64,000 nt of DNA from UBA5072 sp041737175 (GCA_041737175.1 JBGSSF010000004.1:62001-126000); one strand, 5' to 3'. Positions 19,874 through 28,542 are shown, counted from the first letter of the stretch. Translations and numbers: made by a program. The notes: a model not told the origin generated them from the letters alone.

Positions 19874-19907
19874 AAAAGCGTGAAGCATTGGCTTCACGCT
19901 TTTTTTA
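19874..19907 (+). terminator. Rho-independent terminator
   Basis: The stem AAAGCGTGAAGC / GCTTCACGCTTT, 12 base pairs with a 4-base loop, is followed by a run of seven T. It starts 30 bases after the TPR gene stop. It is one of the cleanest terminators in the window. Confidence 0.93.
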
Positions 19908-19910
19908 TTG

Positions 19911-20110
19911 ATAATAATTCCTGGTTTTAATTAAAAGTATTAATTAAAATACTTTAAAATATTAAAAATCGTAAGTAAAATACAAATAAATGTAAAATAA
20001 TGATATAATTATAACTGATTATATATATAAATTGATATTTACTTATAAATTTGCAGAATATTATGGTTAATACTGATATATATAAACAAAAAATATAAAT
20101 ATTTTAAAAT
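19911..20110 (+). promoter_or_regulatory. AT-rich leader region of asnB with a -7-like box
   Basis: About 200 bases of extreme AT content separate the terminator from asnB. TAAATTTG at 20046-20053 matches the Bacteroidota -7 consensus exactly, but no TTTG lies 19-21 bases before it. The start codon is 57 bases further on. The call is tentative. Confidence 0.35.
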
Positions 20111-21775
20111 ATGTGTGGAATTGTTGGCGTATTTGATTTGAAAATTCCTTCACAGGATCTCAGGTCGCAGCTCTTAGAGATGTCAAAAAAGGTCAGGCAT
20201 CGCGGACCGGATTGGTCAGGCATATATTGCGGCGAGAAAGCCATTATCGCGCATGAAAGACTTTCAATTGTCGATCCGCAATCAGGTCGTCAGCCCCTAT
20301 TCAGTAATGACAGGAAACTGGTGCTGGGTGTAAATGGAGAAATATACAATCACAGGGATATCCGGGACCAATACAAAAACAAATACAGGTTTATGACACA
20401 ATCCGACTGTGAAGTAATTCTTGCATTGTACCAGGATAAAGGAAAGGATTTCCTGGAAGATCTGAACGGTATTTTTGCATTTGTTCTTTATGACGAGACC
20501 AACAATTGCTACCTGGCGGCGCGTGACCATATCGGAATAATTCCCCTGTATATGGGATGGGATGCATTCGGAAATTTTTTCTTCTCCTCTGAGTTAAAAG
20601 CTCTGGAAGGTATTTGCAAAAAGATTGAGATTTTCCCTCCCGGACATTATTACTACAGCAAGGAAGGGGAACTGAAAAAATGGTATACACGGGATTGGTC
20701 TTCCTTTGACTCCGTTAAGGATAATGCCAGCAGTATTGATGAATTGCGCCAGGCCCTGGAGCAGGCTGTTCATCGTCAGTTGATGTCAGATGTGCCTTAC
20801 GGGGTCTTATTGTCCGGAGGGCTTGACAGTTCTATTATCTCAGCGGTTGCCAAAAAATTCGCAGCCCATCGCATTGAAACCAATGATGAGAAAGAAGCCT
20901 GGTGGCCGCAGTTGCATTCTTTTGCCATTGGTCTTGATGGTTCGCCCGACCTTGCTGCTGCGCAAAAAGTTGCAAATCACATTGGTACCGTCCACCACGA
21001 AATAAATTTTACCGTGCAGGAAGGTCTTGATGCCCTGCGTGATGTGATTTACTTCCTCGAGACCTATGATGTCACCACCGTAAGGGCTTCTACACCCATG
21101 TACCTCATGGCCAGGGTTATTAAATCAATGGGGGTAAAAATGGTCCTTTCGGGAGAAGGTGCAGATGAAGTATTTGGCGGTTATCTCTATTTTCATAAGG
21201 CGCCCAACGCCAGGGAATTTCATGAAGAAACCATCCGCAAGCTGAACAAACTGCATTTATACGACTGCTTAAGGGCCAACAAATCCCTGGCCGCCTGGGG
21301 AGTTGAGGGTCGTGTTCCGTTCCTGGACAAGGAGTTCCTGGACGTTGCCATGCGCCTGAATCCGGAGGATAAAATGGCGAAAAACGGCAAAATGGAAAAA
21401 TATATTCTGCGCAAGGCTTTTGAAGATTATTTGCCGGAGAGCGTGGCATGGCGACAGAAAGAACAATTCTCCGACGGGGTGGGGTACAGCTGGATTGACA
21501 CCCTGAAAGAGATTACCTCCCGTGAAGTCACAGATGATATGCTTGTAAACGCAAAATTCCGTTTCCCGGTTAATACTCCCAGGAATAAAGAGGAATACTA
21601 TTACAGGACAATTTTCAGTGAGCATTTCCCCTCGGAAGCTGCCGCACTTTGCGTTCCTTCGGTTCCTTCAGTGGCCTGCAGCACTGCAGAGGCACTGGCA
21701 TGGGACGAATCCTTCAGAAATCAGAATGATCCATCGGGAAGGGCGGTTAAAAGCGTGCATGTCAAATCATATTAA
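20111..21775 (+). CDS. asnB: Asparagine synthase (glutamine-hydrolysing)
   Basis: Makes asparagine from aspartate, ATP and glutamine. It starts MCGIVGVFDL, so Cys2 is the glutaminase nucleophile after Met removal. The class II amidotransferase domain spans about 1-200 (RHRGPDWSGIY, VNGEIYNH). The synthetase domain carries the ATP loop LLSGGLDSSI (about 235) and SGEGADEVFGGYLYF. Length 554 equals E. coli AsnB. It lies just before the heptose cluster, but the 98-base gap suggests a separate unit. A sugar-amidating role is possible in such settings, but the sequence looks like true AsnB. Confidence 0.95.
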   Translation: MCGIVGVFDLKIPSQDLRSQLLEMSKKVRHRGPDWSGIYCGEKAIIAHERLSIVDPQSGRQPLFSNDRKLVLGVNGEIYNHRDIRDQYKNKYRFMTQSDCEVILALYQDKGKDFLEDLNGIFAFVLYDETNNCYLAARDHIGIIPLYMGWDAFGNFFFSSELKALEGICKKIEIFPPGHYYYSKEGELKKWYTRDWSSFDSVKDNASSIDELRQALEQAVHRQLMSDVPYGVLLSGGLDSSIISAVAKKFAAHRIETNDEKEAWWPQLHSFAIGLDGSPDLAAAQKVANHIGTVHHEINFTVQEGLDALRDVIYFLETYDVTTVRASTPMYLMARVIKSMGVKMVLSGEGADEVFGGYLYFHKAPNAREFHEETIRKLNKLHLYDCLRANKSLAAWGVEGRVPFLDKEFLDVAMRLNPEDKMAKNGKMEKYILRKAFEDYLPESVAWRQKEQFSDGVGYSWIDTLKEITSREVTDDMLVNAKFRFPVNTPRNKEEYYYRTIFSEHFPSEAAALCVPSVPSVACSTAEALAWDESFRNQNDPSGRAVKSVHVKSY

Positions 21776-21873
21776 AGTTATCCCTGACAGGGTGGACAAT
21801 ACATGCCTAACTGACATGGCATAAATTATTAGCCGGAGATTGCGATAATTTATATAAAAAAGCCTTCTTTTGC

Positions 21874-23781
21874 ATGGATAATTGTTTGATGCAAATGAAG
21901 GCTGTTATACTGGCTGGAGGCAGAGGCATACGTCTTGGAGATCTCACCCGCGAGATTCCCAAACCCATGATAACCATCGGGGATAAACCTCTATTGCGTC
22001 ACCAGGTTGAGCTCCTTGCAAGACATGATATCAGGGATATTATCATCCTGGTCAATTACCTGAAAGACCCGATAATAGAATACTTTGGTGACGGGCATTC
22101 CCATAACACCCGGATCTCCTATTATGAAGAAACCGAGCCTCTCGGCACCACAGGCGGTATAAAAGCGATCGAGGAACAGCTGACTGAAGATTTCGTGGTC
22201 CTGTATGGTGATGTCATGATCCATATGGACCTTGACAGATTCATTCGTTACCACAGGATTAAAAACAGCCATTGTTCGCTTGTCTTACATCCCAATGATC
22301 ATCCGTATGACAGTGACCTTGTTGAAATCGATACAAACGGGCGCATAATCGCCTTTCATGCCAAGCCTCACAACAGAGCAACCTGGTATCATAATCTCGT
22401 AAATGCCGGTGCCTATATATTGTCACCTGTAATATTGCAATCCCTTGAGAAAGGCAAAAAGGCTGACTTTGGCAGAGACATTTTCCCCCGTATCTATCGT
22501 GAGGTATCCATGTATGGATATCACACATCGGAATATCTGAAGGATATGGGTACCCCTGACAGACTGGAAAGGGTCAGGAAGGACATGGAAAGCGGAAAGG
22601 TTTTCAGGCTTCATTATGGGAATCCGCAAAGGGCGGTTTTTCTGGACCGCGATGGCGTTCTGAATACCGAACGCAGCTATATCAGCAGGCCCGAAGAGCT
22701 TGAATTATACGATTTCACTCCTTCTGCAATCCGTAAAATTAACCAGTCCGGTTATTTGTCTATTGTCGTGACCAATCAGAGCGCCATTGCACGAAATCTT
22801 TGCACCGAGGAGGAGGTTCAAACCATTCATAAAAAAATAGAGACCCTGTTGGGTGAGCAAGGCGCCTGGCTCGATGCCATATATTACTGCCCGCATCATC
22901 CTGATAAGGGCTTTCCGGAGGAAAATCCCCTGTACAAGATTGAATGTGATTGCCGGAAACCCAAAACAGGCATGTTTCAGAAGGCCATTGAAAAGTTCAA
23001 TATCAATGCCGGCGAATCCTATATGATTGGTGATTCCGAGCGTGATATACAGGCAGGAATCAATGCAGGCTGCATTACAATAGGAGTGCGAACCGGTTAT
23101 GGCATCCGGAAAACCAGATTATTTCCCGATTATATGTTTGCCAACCTGGCCGAAGCAGTTGATTTTATTGTTCATGATCCGTACCGGAAAGATTTTGTGG
23201 CGATTTATGAAAAATTCAGGTCCTATACCGGTAAATTGCCCTGGATTATCTTAATCGGAGGGAACACACGCACAGGTAAAAGCACATTGGCATCGTACCT
23301 GCGCGTAGCTTTTAAAAAAGCTGGTCACAGAATTCTGCAGGTTTCGGTGGATAATTGGTTATTACCCGAAGACAAGAGGAACGATACCATGAATGTTTAT
23401 GACCGGTTTCAGATGGGATTGCTGGAAGAGGATATTATAAACCTGCTGTCGGGTAAAACGGTAATTCGCCCGGCATACATCAATCATCCCGATCGACAGC
23501 CTTTGCCCGTGGAATACAATCCGGAGCATGCCGATATTATTATTCTTGATGGGATTGTGGCACTTAGTTCAGAAAGCATCCGCCGGTCAGCCTGTCTGAA
23601 GATATTTACGACCCTGGATCCTTTGCAGTTCAGGAATCGCCTGGATGAATATTATCTCTGGCGCAATAAATCACCAGAAGAAATAGACCGGCTTGTTAAA
23701 AAAAGAGAATTGGATGAATATCAATTAATAGAAAAAGAAAGTAATTTAGCTGACCTGATCATTAATTCATCCATTTCATGA
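21874..23781 (+). CDS. Trifunctional heptose nucleotidyltransferase / bisphosphatase / P-loop kinase-like fusion
   Basis: Three domains lie in one 635-residue chain. Residues 8-245 are a sugar nucleotidyltransferase with LAGGRGIRLGDL and a metal Asp at 113 (YGDV), HddC-like. Residues 252-432 are a HAD phosphatase of the GmhB type. It has nucleophile Asp258 and Asp260 in FLDRDGVLN, and zinc-loop ligands Cys339, His341, Cys358 and Cys360. Residues 450-635 are a P-loop domain with Walker A GGNTRTGKST (462-471), resembling uridine kinase/phosphoribulokinase folds. The first two activities are the last two steps to a GDP- or other NDP-D,D-heptose. The third has no known place in that pathway. The ATG at 21895 is an alternative start. 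It overlaps HddA as ATGA. Confidence 0.85.
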   Translation: MDNCLMQMKAVILAGGRGIRLGDLTREIPKPMITIGDKPLLRHQVELLARHDIRDIIILVNYLKDPIIEYFGDGHSHNTRISYYEETEPLGTTGGIKAIEEQLTEDFVVLYGDVMIHMDLDRFIRYHRIKNSHCSLVLHPNDHPYDSDLVEIDTNGRIIAFHAKPHNRATWYHNLVNAGAYILSPVILQSLEKGKKADFGRDIFPRIYREVSMYGYHTSEYLKDMGTPDRLERVRKDMESGKVFRLHYGNPQRAVFLDRDGVLNTERSYISRPEELELYDFTPSAIRKINQSGYLSIVVTNQSAIARNLCTEEEVQTIHKKIETLLGEQGAWLDAIYYCPHHPDKGFPEENPLYKIECDCRKPKTGMFQKAIEKFNINAGESYMIGDSERDIQAGINAGCITIGVRTGYGIRKTRLFPDYMFANLAEAVDFIVHDPYRKDFVAIYEKFRSYTGKLPWIILIGGNTRTGKSTLASYLRVAFKKAGHRILQVSVDNWLLPEDKRNDTMNVYDRFQMGLLEEDIINLLSGKTVIRPAYINHPDRQPLPVEYNPEHADIIILDGIVALSSESIRRSACLKIFTTLDPLQFRNRLDEYYLWRNKSPEEIDRLVKKRELDEYQLIEKESNLADLIINSSIS

Positions 23782-24767
23782 TAATTACCCGAACTCCTTT
23801 CAGGATCAGTTTTGTTGGCGGGGGCTCTGATATGGAAACGTTTTACACACGCCATCCCGGAGCCGTGCTGAGTACCAGCATCAACAAATATATGTACATC
23901 TCATCGCACCGTTTCTTCTTCCCGGGACAAATCAGGGTGAAATATTCCGAAACCGAAACGGTAAATCATATCGATGAACTCAGACATCCCCTGCTTCGTG
24001 AAAGTATGAGAAAGACAGGCATTACCAGTGGCATTGAGATCAGCTCGATTGCCGATATACCTTCCGGCACAGGCATGGGATCCTCCTCCTCTTTTACAGT
24101 TGGTCTCCTACATTGTTTATATGCCAATAAAAGAGAATTTATCACAAAGGAACAACTTGCCCGTGAAGCCTGTGAGATCGAAATTGACATTCTGGGTGAA
24201 CCCATTGGCAAGCAGGATCAGTATGCGGCAGCATTCGGCGGACTGAATATCATTCATTTTCACCCCAACGGAGATGTCCGTATAGAACCCCTGTATGTGA
24301 AAAACGATGTATACAGGAAACTGCAGGAAAACCTGCTGATGTTCTATGTGGGTAATCAGCGAAAAGCCTCGGATATTCTGACAGAACAAAAGAAAAACGC
24401 CTCTCACGAGGAGAAATTCAATGTTTTACGATCCATGGTTTTGCTGGTATCCGACCTGCGCAGCTGTCTATATACAAGTCACCTGCAGGATTTCGGAAAG
24501 ATTCTGCATGAAAACTGGATATTGAAACAGAAACTGGCCTCACAGATCACCAACCCTGAAATTGATGAGATTTACCGGACCGGAATCCATTCCGGAGCTG
24601 AAGGCGGTAAATTGCTGGGAGCCGGGGGAGGCGGTTTCATGTTGTTTTATTGCGAGAAGGAAAACCAGCAGAAGCTCATGGATGCCCTTAAACCACTTGT
24701 TAAATACGATTTTGCCTTTGAGCGCGAAGGATCGAAACTTATTCATTTTGCGGATGAAGAAAACTGA
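23778..24767 (+). CDS. hddA: GHMP kinase, D-glycero-D-manno-heptose 7-phosphate kinase-like
   Basis: In the nucleotide-heptose pathway HddA phosphorylates heptose 7-phosphate at C1. The 329-residue protein has the GHMP substrate start TRTPFRISFVGGGSDMETFY and the ATP loop PSGTGMGSSSSF. A C-terminal glycine motif reads KLLGAGGGGFMLFY. IGKQDQYAAAFGG is typical of the HddA/FKP-like branch. Its start overlaps the previous stop by four bases, and its end overlaps gmhA by 14. Tight coupling with a GmhB-like domain and GmhA supports the heptose call over a fucose kinase. Confidence 0.85.
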   Translation: MIITRTPFRISFVGGGSDMETFYTRHPGAVLSTSINKYMYISSHRFFFPGQIRVKYSETETVNHIDELRHPLLRESMRKTGITSGIEISSIADIPSGTGMGSSSSFTVGLLHCLYANKREFITKEQLAREACEIEIDILGEPIGKQDQYAAAFGGLNIIHFHPNGDVRIEPLYVKNDVYRKLQENLLMFYVGNQRKASDILTEQKKNASHEEKFNVLRSMVLLVSDLRSCLYTSHLQDFGKILHENWILKQKLASQITNPEIDEIYRTGIHSGAEGGKLLGAGGGGFMLFYCEKENQQKLMDALKPLVKYDFAFEREGSKLIHFADEEN

Positions 24768-25362
24768 CTTGAATGATTATTTTGAGCGGGTATCCGAAAC
24801 CCTGAAACATGTGGATACTGAGGCAGTCACAATGCTGGTGGACAGAATTCTAAAGGCCAGGGAAAGTGAGAATACGATTTTCATTTTCGGTAATGGCGGA
24901 AGTGGTGCGACAGCCACACACATCACCGGTGACTTTTTAAAAGGAATATCCTACGGGCTGGATAAGCGCTTCAGGGTACAATGCCTGAATGATAATATTC
25001 CCGGTATTATGGCAATTTCAAATGACCTGACCTATGAGGAAATCTTTATTGAACAGCTTAAAACATTTCTTCACCGGGATGATGTTGTGATAGGCATCTC
25101 GGGTAGTGGCAATTCTGCGAATGTTGTGAAGGCCATGGAATATGCAAGATCGAAAGGGGCATATACCGTTGCCTTTTGTGGTTACAAGGGCGGTAAGATC
25201 AAGGATATTGCGGATCTTGTTATCCACGCACCCATCCACGATATGGAAGTCACCGAGGACATACATATCATCATTTTTCATGCTATCAAGCAGGTCATGA
25301 TGCAGGAACTGAAAGGGAATAATTATTCGATGGGTTCCACGTACGATGAACGGGTGAGGTAG
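24754..25362 (+). CDS. gmhA: SIS-domain phosphoheptose isomerase-like protein
   Basis: GmhA isomerises sedoheptulose 7-phosphate to D-glycero-D-manno-heptose 7-phosphate, the first step of the pathway completed by the two preceding genes. The 202 residues form one SIS domain with FGNGGSGATATHITGDF (about 43-59), VIGISGSGNSANVVKAM and HAPIHDMEVTEDIHI. The start is the ATG at 24754 (MKKTDLNDYFE). A longer in-frame start at 24562 lies deep inside hddA and is not credible. After the stop comes a run of short repeats. Confidence 0.87.
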   Translation: MKKTDLNDYFERVSETLKHVDTEAVTMLVDRILKARESENTIFIFGNGGSGATATHITGDFLKGISYGLDKRFRVQCLNDNIPGIMAISNDLTYEEIFIEQLKTFLHRDDVVIGISGSGNSANVVKAMEYARSKGAYTVAFCGYKGGKIKDIADLVIHAPIHDMEVTEDIHIIIFHAIKQVMMQELKGNNYSMGSTYDERVR

Positions 25363-25377
25363 GGTAGGCAATAGCAG

Positions 25378-25460
25378 CGGCAGTAAAAGTAAAAGGTAAA
25401 CAGTAAACGGTAAAAGGTAAATAGTAAACGGTATTCGGTGTTCGGTGTTCAGTATTCAAG
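25378..25460. repeat. Degenerate tandem array, left member of an inverted pair
   Basis: Units of 7-8 bases (GTAAAAG, GTAAACA, GTAAACG, then GTATTCG/GTGTTCG) follow the gmhA stop almost directly. The reverse complement of the array after the next gene (26491-26543) matches this stretch over about 50 bases, so a glycosyltransferase gene lies between inverted repeats. A GTG within the array (25445) opens the glycosyltransferase frame, but I place the real start after it. Confidence 0.8.
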
Positions 25461-25477
25461 TATTACCTCAACAGATC

Positions 25478-26479
25478 ATGTTCTATTCGGTTGTAATTCC
25501 AACATTTTCTCGTCCTGATGAATTGACTGAATTGCTTGCCAGTCTCGAAGCCCAGCAGAACAAAAATTTTGAAGTGATTATCGCAGACGGCAGCCTTGAT
25601 GATTCCGTCAGACAGGTAACCGATCAATACCGTGACAGGCTTAAGTTAAAACACCTTTATCGAAAAGGTCTTGGAATAAGCGAATCAAGAAACTGGGGAG
25701 TAGAGAATGCCATTGGTGATTATGTTGTTTTTTTCGATTCGGATTGTGTGATTCCACCGCAGTACTTTAAAGTTGTCGAGGAAGACCTGACTGTTGAGCC
25801 ATTAGATGCATATGGCGGTCCTGATAAAGCAGGTGAGGATTTCAGTAAAAAACAGAAGGCTATTAGCTATGCTATGACTTCGTTTTTCACTACCGGCGGT
25901 ATAAGGGGTAAAAAAAGTCATATCGGACAGTACCAGCCCAGGAGTTTTAATATGGGAATCCGCAGGAATGTTTTTAATTCGTTGGGCGGATTCAGCGGTC
26001 TCAAAGTATCAGAGGATATTGACCTTAGCATGCGGCTATACAATGGTGGTTACCGGGTAGGACTTGTTGAAAAGGCATATGTATTTCATAAACGCAGGTC
26101 AACCTTCTATAAGTTCTTCCGGCAGGTTTTCTCCTTCGGAAGCGGTAGGGTCGACCTTCAACTGCGTCATGGAAACGCATTGAAACTTGTGCACATGTTG
26201 CCTTCCCTGTTTGTATTGTACCTTATTGCCGGTATTATTGTCTGTCTGCTTTCAAAGACTGTTTTCCTGGTATGGTTTGCATCCCTTGTATTTTATGCAT
26301 TGGCAATCCTCGTTGATGCATCACTGCAAAACCGAAGTATTTTCGTTGGCCTGATGAGTGTAAACGCCTCATTCGTTATGTTGACCGGCTATGGCCTGGG
26401 GATGATCAAAGCTGCGCTTATGCGATTTATATTTAAAAGCGCGAAGGAAAGCGAAAAACCCGAAATTACCAAGTATTAA
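25478..26479 (+). CDS. Family 2 glycosyltransferase with C-terminal membrane helices
   Basis: A GT-A fold enzyme, 333 residues, that adds sugars to a lipid-linked or surface glycan. The N-terminus is SVVIPTFSRPDELTELLASL. The DxD-like motif is in FFDSDCVIPP, and the acceptor region has VSEDIDLSMRLYNGGY. Two or three membrane helices follow near residues 245-315. The substrate is unknown; the heptose genes upstream make a heptosyl or related role plausible but unproven. The gene is bracketed by inverted repeat arrays at 25378 and 26491. Confidence 0.86.
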   Translation: MFYSVVIPTFSRPDELTELLASLEAQQNKNFEVIIADGSLDDSVRQVTDQYRDRLKLKHLYRKGLGISESRNWGVENAIGDYVVFFDSDCVIPPQYFKVVEEDLTVEPLDAYGGPDKAGEDFSKKQKAISYAMTSFFTTGGIRGKKSHIGQYQPRSFNMGIRRNVFNSLGGFSGLKVSEDIDLSMRLYNGGYRVGLVEKAYVFHKRRSTFYKFFRQVFSFGSGRVDLQLRHGNALKLVHMLPSLFVLYLIAGIIVCLLSKTVFLVWFASLVFYALAILVDASLQNRSIFVGLMSVNASFVMLTGYGLGMIKAALMRFIFKSAKESEKPEITKY

Positions 26480-26490
26480 TCCCGGATATC

Positions 26491-26543
26491 CACCGAATAC
26501 CGAATACCGAATACCGATTACTGTTTACCGTTTACTGTTTACC
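26491..26543. repeat. Degenerate tandem array, right member of an inverted pair
   Basis: Repeats of CCGAATA (three copies) then TTTACCG/TTTACTG (several copies) start 12 bases after the glycosyltransferase stop. Read in reverse complement they match the array at 25378-25460. The two could pair in a transcript across the gene or recombine as inverted repeats. Confidence 0.8.
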
Positions 26544-26585
26544 GGACAGGCCATGGCCTGTGGACAGGCTGTAGCCTGTCCCTAC
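26544..26585. repeat. Double palindromic unit (GGACAGGCC family)
   Basis: Two back-to-back palindromes: GGACAGGCCATGGCCTGT followed by GGACAGGCTGTAGCCTGTCC, ending in CTAC. The same core recurs at 36219-36240. The unit is placed between convergent glycosyltransferase genes and next to a micro-repeat array. It is likely a REP-like or MITE-like element and could act as a terminator. Confidence 0.75.
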
Positions 26586-26605
26586 ATGCACAATACCCAA
26601 ATCCC

Positions 26606-26637
26606 GCTCGTTACTCTTTACTCGTCACTCGTTACTA
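26606..26637 (-). repeat. 3'-end micro-repeat array overlapping a stop codon
   Basis: On the minus strand the stop TAG of the glycosyltransferase leads straight into TAACGAG-TGACGAG-TAAAGAG-TAACGAG. The array itself supplies the stop and several further stops. Confidence 0.8.
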
Positions 26638-27600
26638 AATCTCCTTCTCAATCTGATATTCATTCCTGCTTGCCGATGATCGCGAAACCAATTCACCAAG
26701 GAATCCTGCCAGGAAAAACTGTGCTCCAATGATCATGGCAGTGAGAGCAATAAAAAAATAGGGACTCTGGGTCACCAGTTTGGCAGGAACGTGATGGGCA
26801 ACAGCGATAAGTTTATCAATACCCAGGTAGAGGGCCATGCCAAAACCCAGGAGGAACATCAAAGAACCGAGAGTACCGAAGAAATGCATAGGCCGTCTTC
26901 CAAATCTTGAAATAAAGGATATGGAAATCAGGTCGAGATAGCCGTTGATGAACCTTTCCATTCCGAATTTTGTCTTTCCGAACTGCCGTTTGCGATGCTG
27001 TACAATTTTTTCACCTATATTTCTGAATCCGGCTTTTTTGGCAATAAGCGGAATATAGCGGTGCATTTCGCCATACACTTCGATGGTTTTAACAACATCA
27101 CCCCGGTAGGCTTTCAGACCGCAGTTAAAATCGTGTATCTTAATACCGCTGAATATCCTGGCAGTCCAGTTAAACAGTCTGCTGGGCAGGTTTTTGGTCA
27201 GTCTGTTATCGTACCGCTTCTTTTTCCATCCCGAGACGAGGTCATAGCCTTCACTGAAGATCATGTTATAAAGACCGGGTATTTCATCGGGGCTGTCCTG
27301 CAGGTCGGCATCCATGGTAATTACCACATTCCCCCGGGAGGCCTGGAAGCCGCAGTGTAAAGCGGCTGATTTCCCATAATTGCGGCGAAACCTGATCCCC
27401 CTGATGTTTTTATTATTCCCGGAAAGTTTTTCGATTACCTGCCATGAACCGTCATTGCTGCCGTCATCAATCATAATTACTTCATAGGAAAACCGGTTCT
27501 CAGCCATTACCCGGTTGATCCACGCTGCCAGTTCAGGAAGCGACTCAACTTCATTGTAAAGTGGTACTATTACGGAGATATCGGGTGCCATCAGTATCAT
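26635..27600 (-). CDS. Family 2 glycosyltransferase, polyprenyl-phosphate sugar synthase type
   Basis: Resembles dolichol-phosphate mannosyltransferase and bacterial GtrB/ArnC-like enzymes, which charge undecaprenyl phosphate with a sugar. The 321 residues contain ISVIVPLYNEVESLPELAA, the DxD motif in ITMDADLQDSPDEIPGL, and HDFNCGLKAYR. Two membrane helices follow (about 235-310). The ATG at 27600 directly abuts the upstream stop; the ATG at 27591 gives a better N-terminus and may be the true start. The pair with the DUF4199 gene is a recurring Bacteroidota arrangement as I recall it. Confidence 0.88.
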   Translation of the reverse strand: MILMAPDISVIVPLYNEVESLPELAAWINRVMAENRFSYEVIMIDDGSNDGSWQVIEKLSGNNKNIRGIRFRRNYGKSAALHCGFQASRGNVVITMDADLQDSPDEIPGLYNMIFSEGYDLVSGWKKKRYDNRLTKNLPSRLFNWTARIFSGIKIHDFNCGLKAYRGDVVKTIEVYGEMHRYIPLIAKKAGFRNIGEKIVQHRKRQFGKTKFGMERFINGYLDLISISFISRFGRRPMHFFGTLGSLMFLLGFGMALYLGIDKLIAVAHHVPAKLVTQSPYFFIALTAMIIGAQFFLAGFLGELVSRSSASRNEYQIEKEI

Positions 27601-28167
27601 TTAGGAGGTTGGTTCGGAGAAAGGGTTGGGATTCTTTTTGATAAATGCTGAGGTGATCAGCGATACAATCAGACCAAAAATGGCCGATATGTAAAGTCCC
27701 TGGAAAAAGGACTTGATCGGAGTGTTGCTGGCCATCTGTTCGTCCAGTTTGTTCATCATTTCCTCAATCTGGTAATCCGGAGCACCCACTCTGTTCAGGT
27801 AATCATACCACCAGTTTTTGGAGGCTTCCGTAACCTTGTTAACGTATTCTGGATCAATGTACAGGTTAAAAATAAGAGAGTAGAAGCTGGAGAGGATGGT
27901 AGAAAAAACAATGATCAACAATCCTATCATTACCGCATTCCAATAGGATATCGTGCCGTTCAAAATTTTATCACGGTACGTTTTTGTTCCGGACACAATA
28001 AATACGATGGTAATAATCAGGCTGATCAGGCCGACCAGGAAGGTTCTTTTGATGTTATATGGCATAAATCCCGTCATGTAAAGGATAAGCGAAAAGATGA
28101 TGGATACTATCCCCATGATAATACCATAGGTCATGGTAAACTGCAGGAGCGACTGTTTTTTTTCCAT
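27601..28167 (-). CDS. DUF4199 family membrane protein
   Basis: The 188 residues contain four hydrophobic helices: about 10-30, 40-58, 78-98 and 155-175. A soluble Asp/Glu-rich stretch lies between helices 3 and 4. The layout and ending fit DUF4199, a small Bacteroidota membrane family without assigned function. Its stop directly abuts the start of the polyprenyl sugar synthase gene, so the two are cotranslated and may act together at the inner membrane. Confidence 0.8.
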   Translation of the reverse strand: MEKKQSLLQFTMTYGIIMGIVSIIFSLILYMTGFMPYNIKRTFLVGLISLIITIVFIVSGTKTYRDKILNGTISYWNAVMIGLLIIVFSTILSSFYSLIFNLYIDPEYVNKVTEASKNWWYDYLNRVGAPDYQIEEMMNKLDEQMASNTPIKSFFQGLYISAIFGLIVSLITSAFIKKNPNPFSEPTS

Positions 28168-28237
28168 TGATTCCGGGTTTAAAAGTTGAAAACAAAAATA
28201 GGGTTTTTAGACTTTCCGGCACATCCGGATTTTATCT

Positions 28238-28268
28238 TTTGCAAATTTAATAAAAGTTCATAGTTTTG
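28238..28268 (+). promoter_or_regulatory. Consensus Bacteroidota promoter of the SRP RNA gene
   Basis: TTTG at 28238-28241, a 19-base spacer, then TAGTTTTG at 28261-28268. Both boxes and the spacing fit the -33/-7 consensus exactly. Transcription would start near 28274, precisely at the 5' arm of the SRP RNA closing stem. Confidence 0.9.
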
Positions 28269-28272
28269 CACT

Positions 28273-28380
28273 GCCGGGTAAGTCTCATACGGTCAGCTCC
28301 TGCTGAATCCCCCCAGGTCCGGAAGGAAGCAAGGGTAGGCGGTTGTAGCGGCGCGATATGATAAGCTTGCCCGGTTTTTT
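28273..28380 (+). ncRNA. ffs: Signal recognition particle RNA, small bacterial type
   Basis: The 4.5S-like RNA pairs with Ffh to target membrane proteins. The diagnostic apical loop and asymmetric bulge are present as CCAGGTCCGGAAGGAAGC (about 28313-28330), where Ffh binds. The closing stem is CCGGGTAAG (28274-28282) with CTTGCCCGG (28366-28374). A T-run follows directly and serves as the terminator. About 100 bases is the expected length for this class. Confidence 0.95.
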
Positions 28381-28383
28381 TTT

Positions 28384-28412
28384 GGGACAAGGGACCAGGG
28401 ACGAGGGACAAG
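28384..28412. repeat. GGGACAA-type micro-repeat array
   Basis: Four degenerate units (GGGACAA, GGGACCA, GGGACGA, GGGACAA) lie just after the SRP RNA terminator. The reverse complement recurs at 28556-28582, so the 145 bases between them can be closed into a hairpin loop. That loop holds no gene I can recognise. Confidence 0.75.
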
Positions 28413-28542
28413 TGGGTTTTGGGAGTTGGGATAAGAGTATGAAAATTTCTTGCAAAGTCGCATAAAGATCAAAAAAAAAGAATGATTATATTTTCACTTG
28501 ACGTTTTGCATTTCTACAGAAAAACAGCCCTAATATCATAAT

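Noticed and set aside
20111..21775. asnB as a sugar-amidating member of the heptose cluster
   Set aside because: The protein has the length and all motifs of ordinary AsnB, and a 98-base gap separates it from the cluster.
24562..24753. N-terminal extension of GmhA
   Set aside because: It lies in an alternative frame fully inside hddA and adds no conserved sequence; the ATG at 24754 gives the family N-terminus.
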